Origin: Firm-04 sp045627405
GTDB taxonomy: Bacteria; Bacillota; Clostridia; Oscillospirales; Ruminococcaceae
DNA: 30,939 nt
Direction: 5' to 3'
Assembly: GCA_045627405.1 (NCBI GenBank)
Contig: JAZQNP010000087.1
Coordinates: 1 to 30,939, forward strand
In this document: one piece after another, positions 21,159 through 29,367 of the stretch
How positions within the stretch are numbered: position 1 is the first letter of the stretch
How the letters are laid out: the number at the start of each line of letters is the position of its first letter
The notes under the pieces: generated by a model
Database searches by the model: none
Seen by the model: only the letters and a program-made list of their open reading frames with translations
What the model was told of the DNA's origin: nothing
Translations under genes and position numbers: made by a program

Positions 21159-21506
21159 TCAGAACAGACCGGGCAGTGCGACGCCGCCGGTGATCTTGCT
21201 CATCTCAGTCTCTGTCGTCTCCTCGACACTTGCAATCGCCTCATTGACAGCACTGATGATGAGATCTTGCAGCATCTCAATATCCTCCGGATCGACGACC
21301 TCTTTGGTCAGCTCGATTGCCTGCACGGTCTTCTTACCCGTGACGGTGACATTGACTGCGCCGCCGCCCGCAGATGCAGAAAATGTGCGCTGCTCGATGT
21401 CCTCCTGTAAAGCAGTGATCTGATCCTGCATTTTGCGTGCCTGATGGATCATGGCATTCATGTCCTGGCCGCCGCCCTGAAACTGCTTCGGTACTCTGGC
21501 TTTCAT
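21159..21506 (-). CDS. YbaB/EbfC-family nucleoid-associated protein
   Basis: The 115-residue protein has AAGGAGAAG before its ATG. It shows the family pattern: an N-terminal helix rich in Gln/Met (MNAMIHQARKMQDQITALQ), the central strands TFSASAGGGAVNVTVTGKK and a second long helix (DPEDIEMLQDLIISAVNEAI). Members form dimers that bind DNA with little specificity. The extended Gly/Gln N-terminus (KQFQGGGQDMN) is usual in clostridial homologues. It lies between dnaX and recR. Confidence 0.95.
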   Translation of the reverse strand: MKARVPKQFQGGGQDMNAMIHQARKMQDQITALQEDIEQRTFSASAGGGAVNVTVTGKKTVQAIELTKEVVDPEDIEMLQDLIISAVNEAIASVEETTETEMSKITGGVALPGLF

Positions 21507-21584
21507 AAGAAATCTTCTCCTTACATTTTACATTTTTGCCGCATTTACGGCGATTTTATAAACTGCTGTGCAGATTACAAACGG

Positions 21585-23210
21585 TTATTTTTTGTCGTTT
21601 TTCGTCGCGACCGGTATGCCCTGACTGTTCGCCCGCTGCATCAGTGTGTCAATCGGCGCGGGCTGATCGCCCTCGGGATCAACCGGCTTAAAACGGATCG
21701 AATAGGACTTGCCCAGCACCTGATGCGCTGCCTTTGCAAGGTCATCCGCATCGTGCTTGGTGAAGAGCTGCTTGAACAGGCGATTCCGCACGATCAGAAG
21801 CAGCAGCTGCTTTTCTTCCAGCGCGTACGCCTCGGAGCCCTGCAACAGTCCGGAAACCGCCGGATTGATCTTGTGGAAGCATTCCAGCACCTCCGCCCAG
21901 TTGCGCACCGGCACCGACTGCGATGTGTCCGGCTTGCCCTCGACCATCAGATTCTTTGCGGGAATCTGTCCCTGCTCCCGCTGCGGCGATGACGCCCGGG
22001 CAGGTCTTGCCGTCTGTGCGGGAAGTCCGCTCTGCATGATCTGCGAAAGCTGTGCTTCCAGCGCGGCAACGCGCTCATGCAGCACACCGGCATCGCCCTG
22101 CTGCACCTGCGCCTCTCTGGTCTGCAAATCGGCGCAGAGCCGAATGAGCGTCATTTCCAGTTCCATGCGGCGGTTGCCCGCTCTGGTCATGCGGTCACAG
22201 CACTGCCGGACGGCGTTGAGTGCGTCCAGCACGGCTGCCATCGAATATTCCCCTGCAAGCTGCTTCAATTCGGCAAGCTCCGACGGCATGGCACTGATCA
22301 GATTTTCTGCATCCGGCGCGGATTTCAGCAGCATCACATTGCGAAGCTGCTGCGAAATTTCATCGGCAAACCGCGTCATGTCCTTCGACTGCCGGTAGAG
22401 CAGATCAATGCGGGAAAGCGCAGATGCGGCATCCTTTGCAGCAACTGCACGGAGAATCACATAAACAGATTCCGTACCCGCGACGCCGACTGCCTCCTCG
22501 ACCGTTTCGCTCTCAACGGTATCGGAGACTGCGGCACACTGATCCAGCAGGCTCAGCGCATCGCGCAGACCGCCGTCGGAAAGCATCGCGATCCGGTGCG
22601 CGGCTGCATCCGAAACCGTGAATGCTTCATGTTCTGCGATATATTGAATCCGTCCCGCGATGTCCTCCGGCAGAATGCGGCGGAAATCAAACCGCTGGCA
22701 GCGCGAAAGAATCGTTGCAGGGACTTTGTGGATTTCGGTGGTCGCAAGGACAAACTTAACATACGGCGGCGGTTCCTCAATCATTTTGAGGAGCGCGTTG
22801 AACGCCTCTGTCGTAATCATGTGCGCCTCGTCTATGACATAAACCTTATACTTGCAGCGCACGGGCATATAGGCGGCATTCTCTCGCAGATTCCGCACCT
22901 CTCCGACGCCGTTGTTCGAGGCTCCGTCAATCTCAATGATGTCAGTGAGCGCGCCCTTTTCCGCATCGCGGCAGACCTCGCATTCGAGGCAGGGATTGCC
23001 GTTCACAGGATGCAGACAGTTGACTGCCTTTGCAAAGATCCGCGCACAGGTGGTTTTTCCTGTGCCGCGGGAACCGACAAACAGATAGGCATGTGCCGTC
23101 TTTTCGCGCATGATCTGATTTTTCAGTGTTCTGGTGATATGCGGCTGTGCGACAATGTCATCAAAAGTCTGCGGTCTCCACTTGCGGTATAACGCCTCAT
23201 AGGCTGCCAT
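21585..23210 (-). CDS. dnaX: DNA polymerase III subunits gamma/tau
   Basis: The 541-residue protein is the clamp-loader ATPase of the replisome. The start at ATG 23210 has GGGAGGTGTG in front and gives the canonical MAAYEALYRKWRPQTFDDIV. Walker A is GSRGTGKTT (46-54). A four-Cys zinc module follows (NCLHPVNGNPCLECEVC). Walker B is VIDEAHM, and the SRC sensor motif is in ATILSRCQRFDF. Domain III extends to about residue 360. The C-terminal third (about 390-541) contains a Gln/Ala-rich linker (VAALEAQLSQIMQ) and the polymerase-binding tau-like domain. I saw no programmed frameshift signal. The SRP RNA gene lies just upstream. Confidence 0.97.
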   Translation of the reverse strand: MAAYEALYRKWRPQTFDDIVAQPHITRTLKNQIMREKTAHAYLFVGSRGTGKTTCARIFAKAVNCLHPVNGNPCLECEVCRDAEKGALTDIIEIDGASNNGVGEVRNLRENAAYMPVRCKYKVYVIDEAHMITTEAFNALLKMIEEPPPYVKFVLATTEIHKVPATILSRCQRFDFRRILPEDIAGRIQYIAEHEAFTVSDAAAHRIAMLSDGGLRDALSLLDQCAAVSDTVESETVEEAVGVAGTESVYVILRAVAAKDAASALSRIDLLYRQSKDMTRFADEISQQLRNVMLLKSAPDAENLISAMPSELAELKQLAGEYSMAAVLDALNAVRQCCDRMTRAGNRRMELEMTLIRLCADLQTREAQVQQGDAGVLHERVAALEAQLSQIMQSGLPAQTARPARASSPQREQGQIPAKNLMVEGKPDTSQSVPVRNWAEVLECFHKINPAVSGLLQGSEAYALEEKQLLLLIVRNRLFKQLFTKHDADDLAKAAHQVLGKSYSIRFKPVDPEGDQPAPIDTLMQRANSQGIPVATKNDKK

Positions 23211-23250
23211 CGTCACACCTCCCATCAGTTTGCGGCTTATAACAGAAAAT

Positions 23251-23374
23251 TCCGGAGCATAGGTGTGCAGGCTGACTGCGGCACGCCAAGCGTTCCGCTT
23301 AATGCTGCTCGGTTCCCCGCCTGACATGGTTCACGGTGCTTTGCTGCACAGGGCCCGCACACCTATAATCCGGA
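23251..23374 (-). ncRNA. ffs: Signal recognition particle RNA (small bacterial type)
   Basis: On the minus strand the apical domain IV is unmistakable: ACCATGTCAGGCGGGGAACC followed by GAGCAGCATTAAG gives the conserved CAGG/AGCAGC internal loop capped by a GGAA tetraloop, where Ffh binds. The ends pair over a long stem (TCCGGATTATAGGTGTGC with GCACACCTATGCTCCGGA). That makes about 124 nt from end to end, too short for the complete Alu domain of the ~270-nt Bacillus type, so this looks like the short form. The transcript may begin near 23418. dnaX follows 40 nt downstream, as in other Firmicutes. Confidence 0.9.
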
Positions 23375-23424
23375 ATTCCCAGATGTTTGCGCAGCCTGCG
23401 CCGTCTCAGGCTCAGACTGTTTAC

Positions 23425-23453
23425 ATTATACCACATTCCTTTGGAAATTGCAA
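23425..23453 (-). promoter_or_regulatory. Promoter of the SRP RNA gene
   Basis: On the minus strand, TTGCAA (23453-23448), 17 bases, TATAAT (23430-23425). It may also drive dnaX and the genes after it, since I saw no separate dnaX promoter. Confidence 0.85.
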
Positions 23454-23502
23454 GGGGTAAATTGTGATTTCCGATAATTTTTGCATTTTGTGAAATTTCC
23501 TC

Positions 23503-23531
23503 TTGACATTTTCAGCAAATCGTGCTATAAT
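23503..23531 (+). promoter_or_regulatory. Promoter of tRNA-Pro
   Basis: TTGACA (23503-23508), 17 bases, TATAAT (23526-23531): a perfect consensus about 40 bp before the tRNA. Confidence 0.9.
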
Positions 23532-23572
23532 AGCATGGTCGCCGGAAGAATCTTCTTCTGTACACGGCGGAT

Positions 23573-23649
23573 CGAGGTGTGGCTCAGTTTGGTAGAGCGC
23601 TGCGTTCGGGACGCAGAGGCCGCAGGTTCAAGTCCTGTCACCTCGACCA
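23573..23649 (+). tRNA. tRNA-Pro (anticodon CGG)
   Basis: The acceptor stem is CGAGGTG/CACCTCG, the anticodon stem CTGCG/CGCAG encloses the loop TTCGGGA (anticodon CGG), and the T arm contains GGTTCAAGTCC. The 3' CCA is encoded (23647-23649), unlike in the tRNA-Arg of this window. Confidence 0.96.
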
Positions 23650-23655
23650 TTTCGC

Positions 23656-23703
23656 AAAAAAACGGATTCAGTCAGAAATGGCTGAATCCGTTTTTTCTTT
23701 TTC
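23656..23703. terminator. Bidirectional terminator between tRNA-Pro and the sigma-factor gene
   Basis: A stem of at least 13 bp (AAAACGGATTCAG with CTGAATCCGTTTT, extended by A/T pairs) has T runs on both strands. It begins 7 nt after the tRNA and ends next to the stop codon of the minus-strand gene. Confidence 0.92.
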
Positions 23704-25290
23704 TCACTTGTCCCGCTTCGGCGCATCGCTTTCCAACAGATACATGACTGTTGTAGGCGACATGCCGCTTTTCCGCGGGAGCCACGGGAGCAGCCAGCCG
23801 CTCTCGCAAAGCTGCTGCATGACCTCTTTTCCCTCGGAAAAATACATCAGAATCGGCATTTTGCTCACATAGTCCATGAGATGCGCAGGCGTGCGGTCTA
23901 TGAGAATCTTTTTTACGCTGTCCGTGCGGGAGAGAAGATTCTGACAAATCTCCCTGCCGATGCTGACGATCATTGCATTCAGCGCATCACCCTGTTCCCT
24001 TGTCAGGCAGGGGAAATTCGGCTTGATCCCGTCTTCCGTTTTTACCGCAAGCCTGAGCTCGACCAGTTCGGAACAGACAAGCTTTTCGGTTTCCGTCTGC
24101 GGCTGCGCTTTGAGGAGCGAGCCTGCCATGTCTGCGCGTGCTTTCGTCACGCGGGCATGCAGCTTCTCACCGTTGATATTCACATCCCAGAAAAGCAGCA
24201 TGCCGTCTCTGCTCCATCTCACCGATGTCCCGAAGCTGTACGGATCGCTTGCAGATTTTTCTTCAAACCAGCGGAAACACTTTTCTCCGAATACATCCGT
24301 CGGAAAATCCAATGTCTGCTCACCGTGCAGCATATCAATATATGCGAGGTGCAGGATCAGGGATACGAGCATCCATTTCAGTGAATTGAGCGGCATATCG
24401 CTGCCGTAAAAGCCGATCGCTCTGACTGCCTCTGCCATGCTGTCAATCTCTTCCCGGATGCCTTCTGCAATCTCCTCCACTGCACCCTTGTTCACACTGC
24501 GGAGCGCATCGAAGATCTCACGCGTAATCACAGGGATATTGCTGTAAAAAAATCCGTTTTTCTCACAAATCAGATCGTATTCGAGCAATACCTTCAACTC
24601 ATCAGCCAGATATGCTGTCGGCACACCGAGCTGCAATGCGATCTGTTCCTCTGTCTGCTTATCGTAATAGCAGGACATGATGATATTCTGTTTGAGCTTG
24701 TCATTGAACTTATCATAATAATAATTGTTTTCGCCCCAGAAGCTCATTTCCAGTTCCACCGGATCATAGCTCAGTTTTCCGAAATTTCTTTCCATTGCAA
24801 CGCCCTCCTTGATTCGTTTTCTCGATTGAAACAACAAATATTTCACCATGCTTTGTGTCAGTGAAAAGCGAACCGAAATCTCATTGACCGAAAGGTCGTC
24901 AACATAATATGCCACTGTCACGCGGCGGTAGTTGGAATTCAGCAGTGACAGCTCCCGGCTGATGAGCGCGAGCTGCTCATTCTCCTGCATCTGCTCTGCA
25001 AGCCGTTCCCACACATCATCCGGCAGGGTTTCCGGCATTTCATCCGGTTCGGCAATGCGGCGTTCGCGCTTCTTGCGGTACCAGCCTTTGAGAATGTTGT
25101 CCGCGGTGCGCCAGACAAATGCGTAAAACGCCCCCTCATCGCGCAGATGCTCCACGCTTTCGCAGAGTGCCAGCAGAATTTCCTGTGACAGATCCTCAGA
25201 TTCCTGATAGGAACCGGTGCGCGACAGGCAATATTGAAAAATCGACCGGGACATCTGCGCCACTTTTTCGCGCCGTTCATCGAGATCCAT
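23704..25290 (-). CDS. Sigma-70-family factor with long C-terminal extension
   Basis: The 528-residue protein has AAGGAG 8 nt before its ATG. Residues about 10-75 match sigma region 2 (SRTGSYQESEDLSQEILLAL, then AFYAFVWRTADNILKGWYRKK). Residues about 108-167 match region 4 with its helix-turn-helix (NYRRVTVAYYVDDLSVNEIS, then FSLTQSMVKYLLFQSRKRIKEG). Most ECF sigma factors end there. Here some 360 residues follow. The first part (about 205-260; KQTEEQIALQLGVPTAYLAD, then ELKVLLEYDLICEKNG) resembles a winged helix. The rest has no recognisable fold; it has strand-helix segments and no transmembrane helix except one marginal hydrophobic stretch (LKWMLVSLILHLAYIDML). The extension may sense a ligand or replace an anti-sigma factor. 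No partner gene is adjacent. Confidence 0.8.
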   Translation of the reverse strand: MDLDERREKVAQMSRSIFQYCLSRTGSYQESEDLSQEILLALCESVEHLRDEGAFYAFVWRTADNILKGWYRKKRERRIAEPDEMPETLPDDVWERLAEQMQENEQLALISRELSLLNSNYRRVTVAYYVDDLSVNEISVRFSLTQSMVKYLLFQSRKRIKEGVAMERNFGKLSYDPVELEMSFWGENNYYYDKFNDKLKQNIIMSCYYDKQTEEQIALQLGVPTAYLADELKVLLEYDLICEKNGFFYSNIPVITREIFDALRSVNKGAVEEIAEGIREEIDSMAEAVRAIGFYGSDMPLNSLKWMLVSLILHLAYIDMLHGEQTLDFPTDVFGEKCFRWFEEKSASDPYSFGTSVRWSRDGMLLFWDVNINGEKLHARVTKARADMAGSLLKAQPQTETEKLVCSELVELRLAVKTEDGIKPNFPCLTREQGDALNAMIVSIGREICQNLLSRTDSVKKILIDRTPAHLMDYVSKMPILMYFSEGKEVMQQLCESGWLLPWLPRKSGMSPTTVMYLLESDAPKRDK

Positions 25291-25491
25291 ATCCGGCTCT
25301 CCTTTCTTTGCATTTCAGAAGCTTCTGTTTGGATAGTGCAGAAAACCCAATTCGGTTAGGGCATTATAAAATATTTTTTTGTGTCCTGTTTTTACTGCAT
25401 TCTTTTGCGCTGTTTTGTGTCAAATGCGGCGCGATTGCATAGGATAAAGCATCAAGAAACCGCTTTGGTTCATTTTTTGGAGGGATTTTCT

Positions 25492-26544
25492 ATGCAAAGA
25501 GCTTATTTTCTCGGCGGTGCGACGCCGGACGGTTTTGAAACGCCCTTTCCCGATGCACAAAAAAACTGCTACGGCTTCTATCTCAAAGGCGGTCCGGGGA
25601 CGGGCAAATCCACGCTGATGAAAAAAATCGCTGCGGCTTTCAGCGGCGAACAGATCTCGGTTTATCACTGCGCGTCCGATCCGCGCTCACTTGACGCCGT
25701 CGTGCTCGAAAACAGGCGCGTATTCATCGCGGATGCAACTGCGCCGCACGAAATGAGTACGCCGCTGCCCTATGTCAGCGGTGAGCTGATTGACCTCGCC
25801 GCCGGTCTGTCCGCACCGGTGCTTGCTGAATCTGAGGACGCTGTGTGCGCACTGTATGCTCAAAATCAGGCTGCACATGCACAGGCGCGAAAAGGACTTT
25901 CCGGCATCGGGGCGATGGAGGACATGGTCACGCAGATCGGCAAGGCGGCACTGCTCGAAGACAAACTCTCGGGCTATGCTGCCCGTCTCGCCAAACGGCT
26001 TTTCGGCTCCAAATCCGGCGACACAGGCACCATTCTGCACCGGCAGTGCTGCGCAATCACCCCGCAGGGCAGGCTGACTTTTTGTCCGGCTGAATACGAT
26101 ATTATCGTACTTGATGACCCCTGCCGTGCGGCTTCACAAATCCTGCTGCGGCTGCTTGCGGAAAAAGCGGCTGCCCTCGGAAAATGCTGTGAGGTCACGG
26201 CTTCGCAGACACAGAGCGACCGTCCGCTCACGCATCTTATCATTCCGGAGCAGAAGCTCGTCATCCTCACCGCTGCCGATCAGACAGATCCGGAGCTGAG
26301 AAAGCCCGCTGCGGTCATCAAACTGCAACGGTTCTACGACGCGGAATGCCTGCGCAAGCAGCGCACGCTCGCCCGCTTCTGCACCAAGACCGCAGAGGCA
26401 CTGGAAACACAAACGGTCGCCATCCTCTCCGATGCGCTGCGCATTCACGACGCGCTCGAATCGTACTATATCCGCGCACTGAATCCCGTGTATCTCGATC
26501 AGACCACAGCTTCGCTTGTCGGCAGAATTCTCGCAAAAGCATAA
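25492..26544 (+). CDS. P-loop ATPase of the PRK06851-like family
   Basis: The 350-residue protein starts at ATG 25492 with GGAGGGATTTTCT in front. Walker A is LKGGPGTGKSTLMKKI (residues 31-46), followed by VYHCASDPRSLDAVVLE and VFIADATAPH. The second half repeats this layout (IIVLDDPCRAASQILLRLLA, then HLIIPEQKLVILTA). However, the place of a second P-loop reads DDPCRAASQ without the Gly-Lys-Ser/Thr signature, so only the first site should bind ATP. The family is widespread in Firmicutes but has no established function. The protein is cytosolic. It stands alone between the divergent sigma-factor gene and the TetR gene. Confidence 0.75.
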   Translation: MQRAYFLGGATPDGFETPFPDAQKNCYGFYLKGGPGTGKSTLMKKIAAAFSGEQISVYHCASDPRSLDAVVLENRRVFIADATAPHEMSTPLPYVSGELIDLAAGLSAPVLAESEDAVCALYAQNQAAHAQARKGLSGIGAMEDMVTQIGKAALLEDKLSGYAARLAKRLFGSKSGDTGTILHRQCCAITPQGRLTFCPAEYDIIVLDDPCRAASQILLRLLAEKAAALGKCCEVTASQTQSDRPLTHLIIPEQKLVILTAADQTDPELRKPAAVIKLQRFYDAECLRKQRTLARFCTKTAEALETQTVAILSDALRIHDALESYYIRALNPVYLDQTTASLVGRILAKA

Positions 26545-26586
26545 TTGCCCCGTTCTGTCATTCCCCACGAAAACACGCGTGTCCTC

Positions 26587-26615
26587 TTGACAAATCCATC
26601 CGAATATGATAGAAT
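26587..26615 (+). promoter_or_regulatory. Promoter of the TetR-family gene
   Basis: TTGACA (26587-26592), 17 bases, TAGAAT (26610-26615). The predicted start near 26622 leaves a 68-nt leader. Confidence 0.85.
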
Positions 26616-26689
26616 TTTGATAAAGGGAACGAAATTGCTCCCCTCCCTTTCTGCACGGATCATCAAAAGACGCTGAGGAGGTTTGACAA

Positions 26690-27340
26690 GTGGAAGAACG
26701 GGATCACACGGTCGATAATCTCAAAGAAAAACGCATGAACAAAGCCGTCGCTGTCAGTGCCGGCATGTTTCTCAAATATGGCATCGACAACGTGAAAATG
26801 ACCGGCATCGCGGACGAAACAGGCGTCGGCGTCGCTACGCTGTACCGCTATTTCGGCACCAAAATCGGCGTCGCAATCGCTGCAATGACCTATCTTTGGA
26901 ATGAACTCAACACAATGGTCAGCGGCATCTTTGAATCCAACGCATTCCGCAAAAAAACCGGTCTGCAACAGCTCGAAGAACTGATGCGCGTCTTTCTGAT
27001 GCTCTATACTTCGCACGGTGACTTTATGAAGCTGCTCGGTGAATTCGACCTCTTCCTCCTGCGCGAAAAAGTCCCGAAAGAGGATCTTACTGCATACGAA
27101 CAGTCTATCATCAATTTCTACCCTGTGTTTGAAACCGCTTACCGAACCGGCATCGCGGACGGAACGGTACGGGAAATCGAACATTTTCAACTCTTCTATG
27201 TTACCTACGCACATGCCTTCATGGAGCTGAACAAAAAGCTGCTCCGCGGAGAGGTGCTGGCTTCCGACGACTTCTCACACGGGGAATATGAGCTCGAAGC
27301 CATGATTCAGACCGCTGTCTACTTTCTCGCCAAACGATAA
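26690..27340 (+). CDS. TetR/AcrR-family transcriptional regulator
   Basis: The 216-residue protein starts at GTG 26690 with GAGGAGG 8-9 nt upstream. Residues about 14-62 are the TetR DNA-binding domain: NKAVAVSAGMFLKYGIDNVK, then MTGIADETGVGVATLYRYFGTK with the typical VGVATLYRYF recognition helix. The remaining ~150 residues are an all-helical ligand-binding and dimerisation domain with no recognised ligand (LLGEFDLFLLREKVPKEDL, FQLFYVTYAHAFMELNKKLL). No transporter or enzyme gene is adjacent that would identify a target. It has its own promoter and terminator and may act on distant genes. Confidence 0.92.
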   Translation: MEERDHTVDNLKEKRMNKAVAVSAGMFLKYGIDNVKMTGIADETGVGVATLYRYFGTKIGVAIAAMTYLWNELNTMVSGIFESNAFRKKTGLQQLEELMRVFLMLYTSHGDFMKLLGEFDLFLLREKVPKEDLTAYEQSIINFYPVFETAYRTGIADGTVREIEHFQLFYVTYAHAFMELNKKLLRGEVLASDDFSHGEYELEAMIQTAVYFLAKR

Positions 27341-27353
27341 TTACGAAAAGATG

Positions 27354-27391
27354 AAAAGACCGGATTCGCTGACAGAATCCGGTCTTTTTTC
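27354..27391. terminator. Bidirectional terminator between TetR gene and ychF
   Basis: A 14-bp stem (AAAAGACCGGATTC with GAATCCGGTCTTTT, 7-nt loop) is followed by T on both strands. It lies 13 nt after the TetR stop and 2 nt before the ychF stop. Confidence 0.92.
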
Positions 27392-27392
27392 G

Positions 27393-28490
27393 TTAGGAAG
27401 TAAAGTGGAATGTGATGATGTCGCCGTCTGCAACCTCGTATGTCTTGCCTTCCATGCGGACGAGACCTTTCTCCTTTGCCGCGACCATATTGCCGCCGCA
27501 GCCGAGAAAATCATCATATGAGATGACCTCTGCACGGATAAAGCCCTTTTCAAAATCAGAGTGAATCTTGCCCGCTGCCTGCGGTGCCTTTGTCCCTCTC
27601 CGGATCGTCCATGCACGGCACTCATCTGCGCCGCCGGTCAGGAACGAAATCAGCCCGAGGAGCGTATAGCTCGCCTGAATGATGCGGTTGAGGCCGGACT
27701 GCTCCAACCCAAGCTCCTCCAAGAACATCGCCTGATCTTCTTCGCTCATGCCGGATATTTCTGCCTCAATCTGTGCGCAGATCGGAAATACGCCTGCCTG
27801 TTCGGCATCCGCAATCTTCTGCACCGCCTGAAAATGCGGGTTCGATGCCAGATCGCCTGAAAAATCTGCCTCGGACAGATTCGCCGCATAAATCACGGGC
27901 TTTGCCGTCAGCAGCGGTGTTTCCAGAATGACCGCAAACTCCTCTTCCGTACAGTCAAAGCTTCGGGCGGGTTTCCCCTCCGAAAGATGTTCCAGCAGCC
28001 GTTTCAGCAAATCAACATCTGCCTGATATTTTTTATCGCCCTTCGCAAGCTTCGCCGTCTTGTCAATGCGGCGTTCGATCAGCTCCATGTCCGAGAAAAC
28101 CAGTTCCAGATTGATGACCTCAATATCACGCGCAGGGTCAACGGAACCGTCCACATGTACGATATTATCATCTTCAAAGCAGCGTACCACATGAATCACT
28201 GCATCGACCTCGCGGATGTCTGCAAGGAACCGGTTGCCAAGACCTTCGCCTTTTGATGCACCCTTCACCAGTCCCGCAATGTCCACAAATTGCAGCGTCG
28301 CAGGTGTAAACTTCTTCGGCTGATAGATCTCTGCAAGCTTTTCCAGCCGCGCATCCGGCACAGATACGATGCCGATGTTCTTATCAATCGTACAGAACGG
28401 GTAGTTTGCGGATTCTGCGCCGGCATCCGTCAGCGCATTGAACAGCGTGCTTTTACCGACATTCGGCAGCCCGACCATTCCAAGTTTCAT
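27393..28490 (-). CDS. ychF: Redox-regulated ATPase YchF
   Basis: The 365-residue protein has family length. YchF is an Obg-type P-loop protein that prefers ATP to GTP and associates with the ribosome. The G1 motif is GLPNVGKSTLFNALT (residues 6-20). It is followed by G2/switch I (SANYPFCTIDKNIG), G3 (VDIAGLVKGASKGEGLGN), a coiled-coil insertion (ELIERRIDKTAKLAKGDKKY) and the C-terminal TGS domain (SFLTGGADECRAWTIRRGTK to YEVADGDIITFHF). GAGGAGG precedes the ATG, which overlaps the stop of the upstream gene by 4 nt (ATGA), so the two are translationally coupled. Confidence 0.97.
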   Translation of the reverse strand: MKLGMVGLPNVGKSTLFNALTDAGAESANYPFCTIDKNIGIVSVPDARLEKLAEIYQPKKFTPATLQFVDIAGLVKGASKGEGLGNRFLADIREVDAVIHVVRCFEDDNIVHVDGSVDPARDIEVINLELVFSDMELIERRIDKTAKLAKGDKKYQADVDLLKRLLEHLSEGKPARSFDCTEEEFAVILETPLLTAKPVIYAANLSEADFSGDLASNPHFQAVQKIADAEQAGVFPICAQIEAEISGMSEEDQAMFLEELGLEQSGLNRIIQASYTLLGLISFLTGGADECRAWTIRRGTKAPQAAGKIHSDFEKGFIRAEVISYDDFLGCGGNMVAAKEKGLVRMEGKTYEVADGDIITFHFTS

Positions 28491-29197
28491 AGGGTATTTC
28501 CTCCTCGTTTTGCGTCATTTTTTTTGCGCATGTGATGCAGCAGTGCAATGCCCATTGCTGCACCCGCGGCTCCCGCCGCTATTTTCAGCACTGTCATCGG
28601 CACGGAAACGGATTTTCCGCGCGGTGCTCTCAGCACAATCTTCTTCTGTCCGCCCGGATAGCCGTCCGGATACACAACATTGTGCCGCTGCGGCAAGCCG
28701 GTCTGCCGTTCATCCGGAGTACATGCCTCACACGCACTCATGTCCATATCCGGAATGCCGGTGATTGTGCAGACTGCGCCTGCTGCAACAAACCGGAATG
28801 TCAGTGCCTCTGCTGCCGCCGGTGCCGTGAACGGTACACCGAACAGCAGCCAGCCGTTCTTTTCCAGAATCGGCCGCGTATAATCGCGGTTCAGGCGGAA
28901 TGTCAAACGGTCTTCCCACGCATCTCCGAACACTTCCAGATTGCAGACCTCATCGCCCTTTGCATTTTCGCCGCCGTTCAGCCAGAAACAAAGACGGTAA
29001 TCAAGCCCCGGCTCCAACCAGCCTGCCTCAATCGGAATCTGTGAGGTGATCGCTGTCCAGCGGCTCCCAAAGTCACCGATCTGCCATGCGGCTGCCGGTT
29101 TGCCGTCAAATCCGCGTACGCGCATCTGCTTTGCGACATTCGTTGAAATCACAGCATCCGGCTCCCAGCGTTCCGGACAAAAGAAAAGATTCGTCAT
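28487..29197 (-). CDS. Unknown protein with C-terminal membrane anchor, coupled to ychF
   Basis: The 236-residue protein starts at ATG 29197; a TTG 8 codons earlier is less likely. Residues 1-165 are rich in Trp, Phe, Gly and strand-like segments (FGSRWTAITSQIPIEAGWLE, YRLCFWLNGGENAKGDEVCN, LEVFGDAWEDRLTFRLN, GWLLFGVPFTAPAAAEALTF), resembling a beta-sandwich or jelly roll such as carbohydrate-binding modules. There is no N-terminal signal peptide. A single helix near 205-225 (VPMTVLKIAAGAAGAAMGIALLHH) is followed by KKNDAKR. The missing signal suggests the globular part stays inside the cell, with the tail in the membrane. No family is recognised. It has its own consensus promoter and is coupled to ychF by an ATGA overlap. 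Confidence 0.7.
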   Translation of the reverse strand: MTNLFFCPERWEPDAVISTNVAKQMRVRGFDGKPAAAWQIGDFGSRWTAITSQIPIEAGWLEPGLDYRLCFWLNGGENAKGDEVCNLEVFGDAWEDRLTFRLNRDYTRPILEKNGWLLFGVPFTAPAAAEALTFRFVAAGAVCTITGIPDMDMSACEACTPDERQTGLPQRHNVVYPDGYPGGQKKIVLRAPRGKSVSVPMTVLKIAAGAAGAAMGIALLHHMRKKNDAKRGGNTL

Positions 29198-29248
29198 CGC
29201 TGTTCCAGCCTTTCCGCGCAAAGCTTTTTTGCGCCATAATTATATTTT

Positions 29249-29277
29249 ATTGTACCAAATATTCGCGTATCTGTCAA
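29249..29277 (-). promoter_or_regulatory. Promoter of the membrane-anchored protein-ychF operon
   Basis: On the minus strand, TTGACA (29277-29272), 17 bases, TACAAT (29254-29249). Confidence 0.87.
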
Positions 29278-29309
29278 GGGCAATGCGCAGAAAGAAAAAT
29301 CATATAAAT

Positions 29310-29339
29310 GTATATTCTCCTCTCTCGCTTCACATACTG
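29310..29339 (+). promoter_or_regulatory. Sigma-G-like promoter of spoVAD-spoVAE
   Basis: GTATA (29310-29314), an 18-base spacer and CATACTG (29333-29339) match the Bacillus sigma-G pattern GHATR-18-CATnHTA except for the last base. The start near 29346 is just before AAAGGAG (29354-29360). No sigma-A-type pair was seen on this strand between the divergent promoter and the gene. Confidence 0.55.
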
Positions 29340-29367
29340 TATGCAGCAATCGAAAAGGAGATACAGC

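Noticed and set aside
22077..23192. 371-codon plus-strand frame inside dnaX
   Set aside because: It is an antisense shadow of the clear dnaX gene, with no protein-like motifs.
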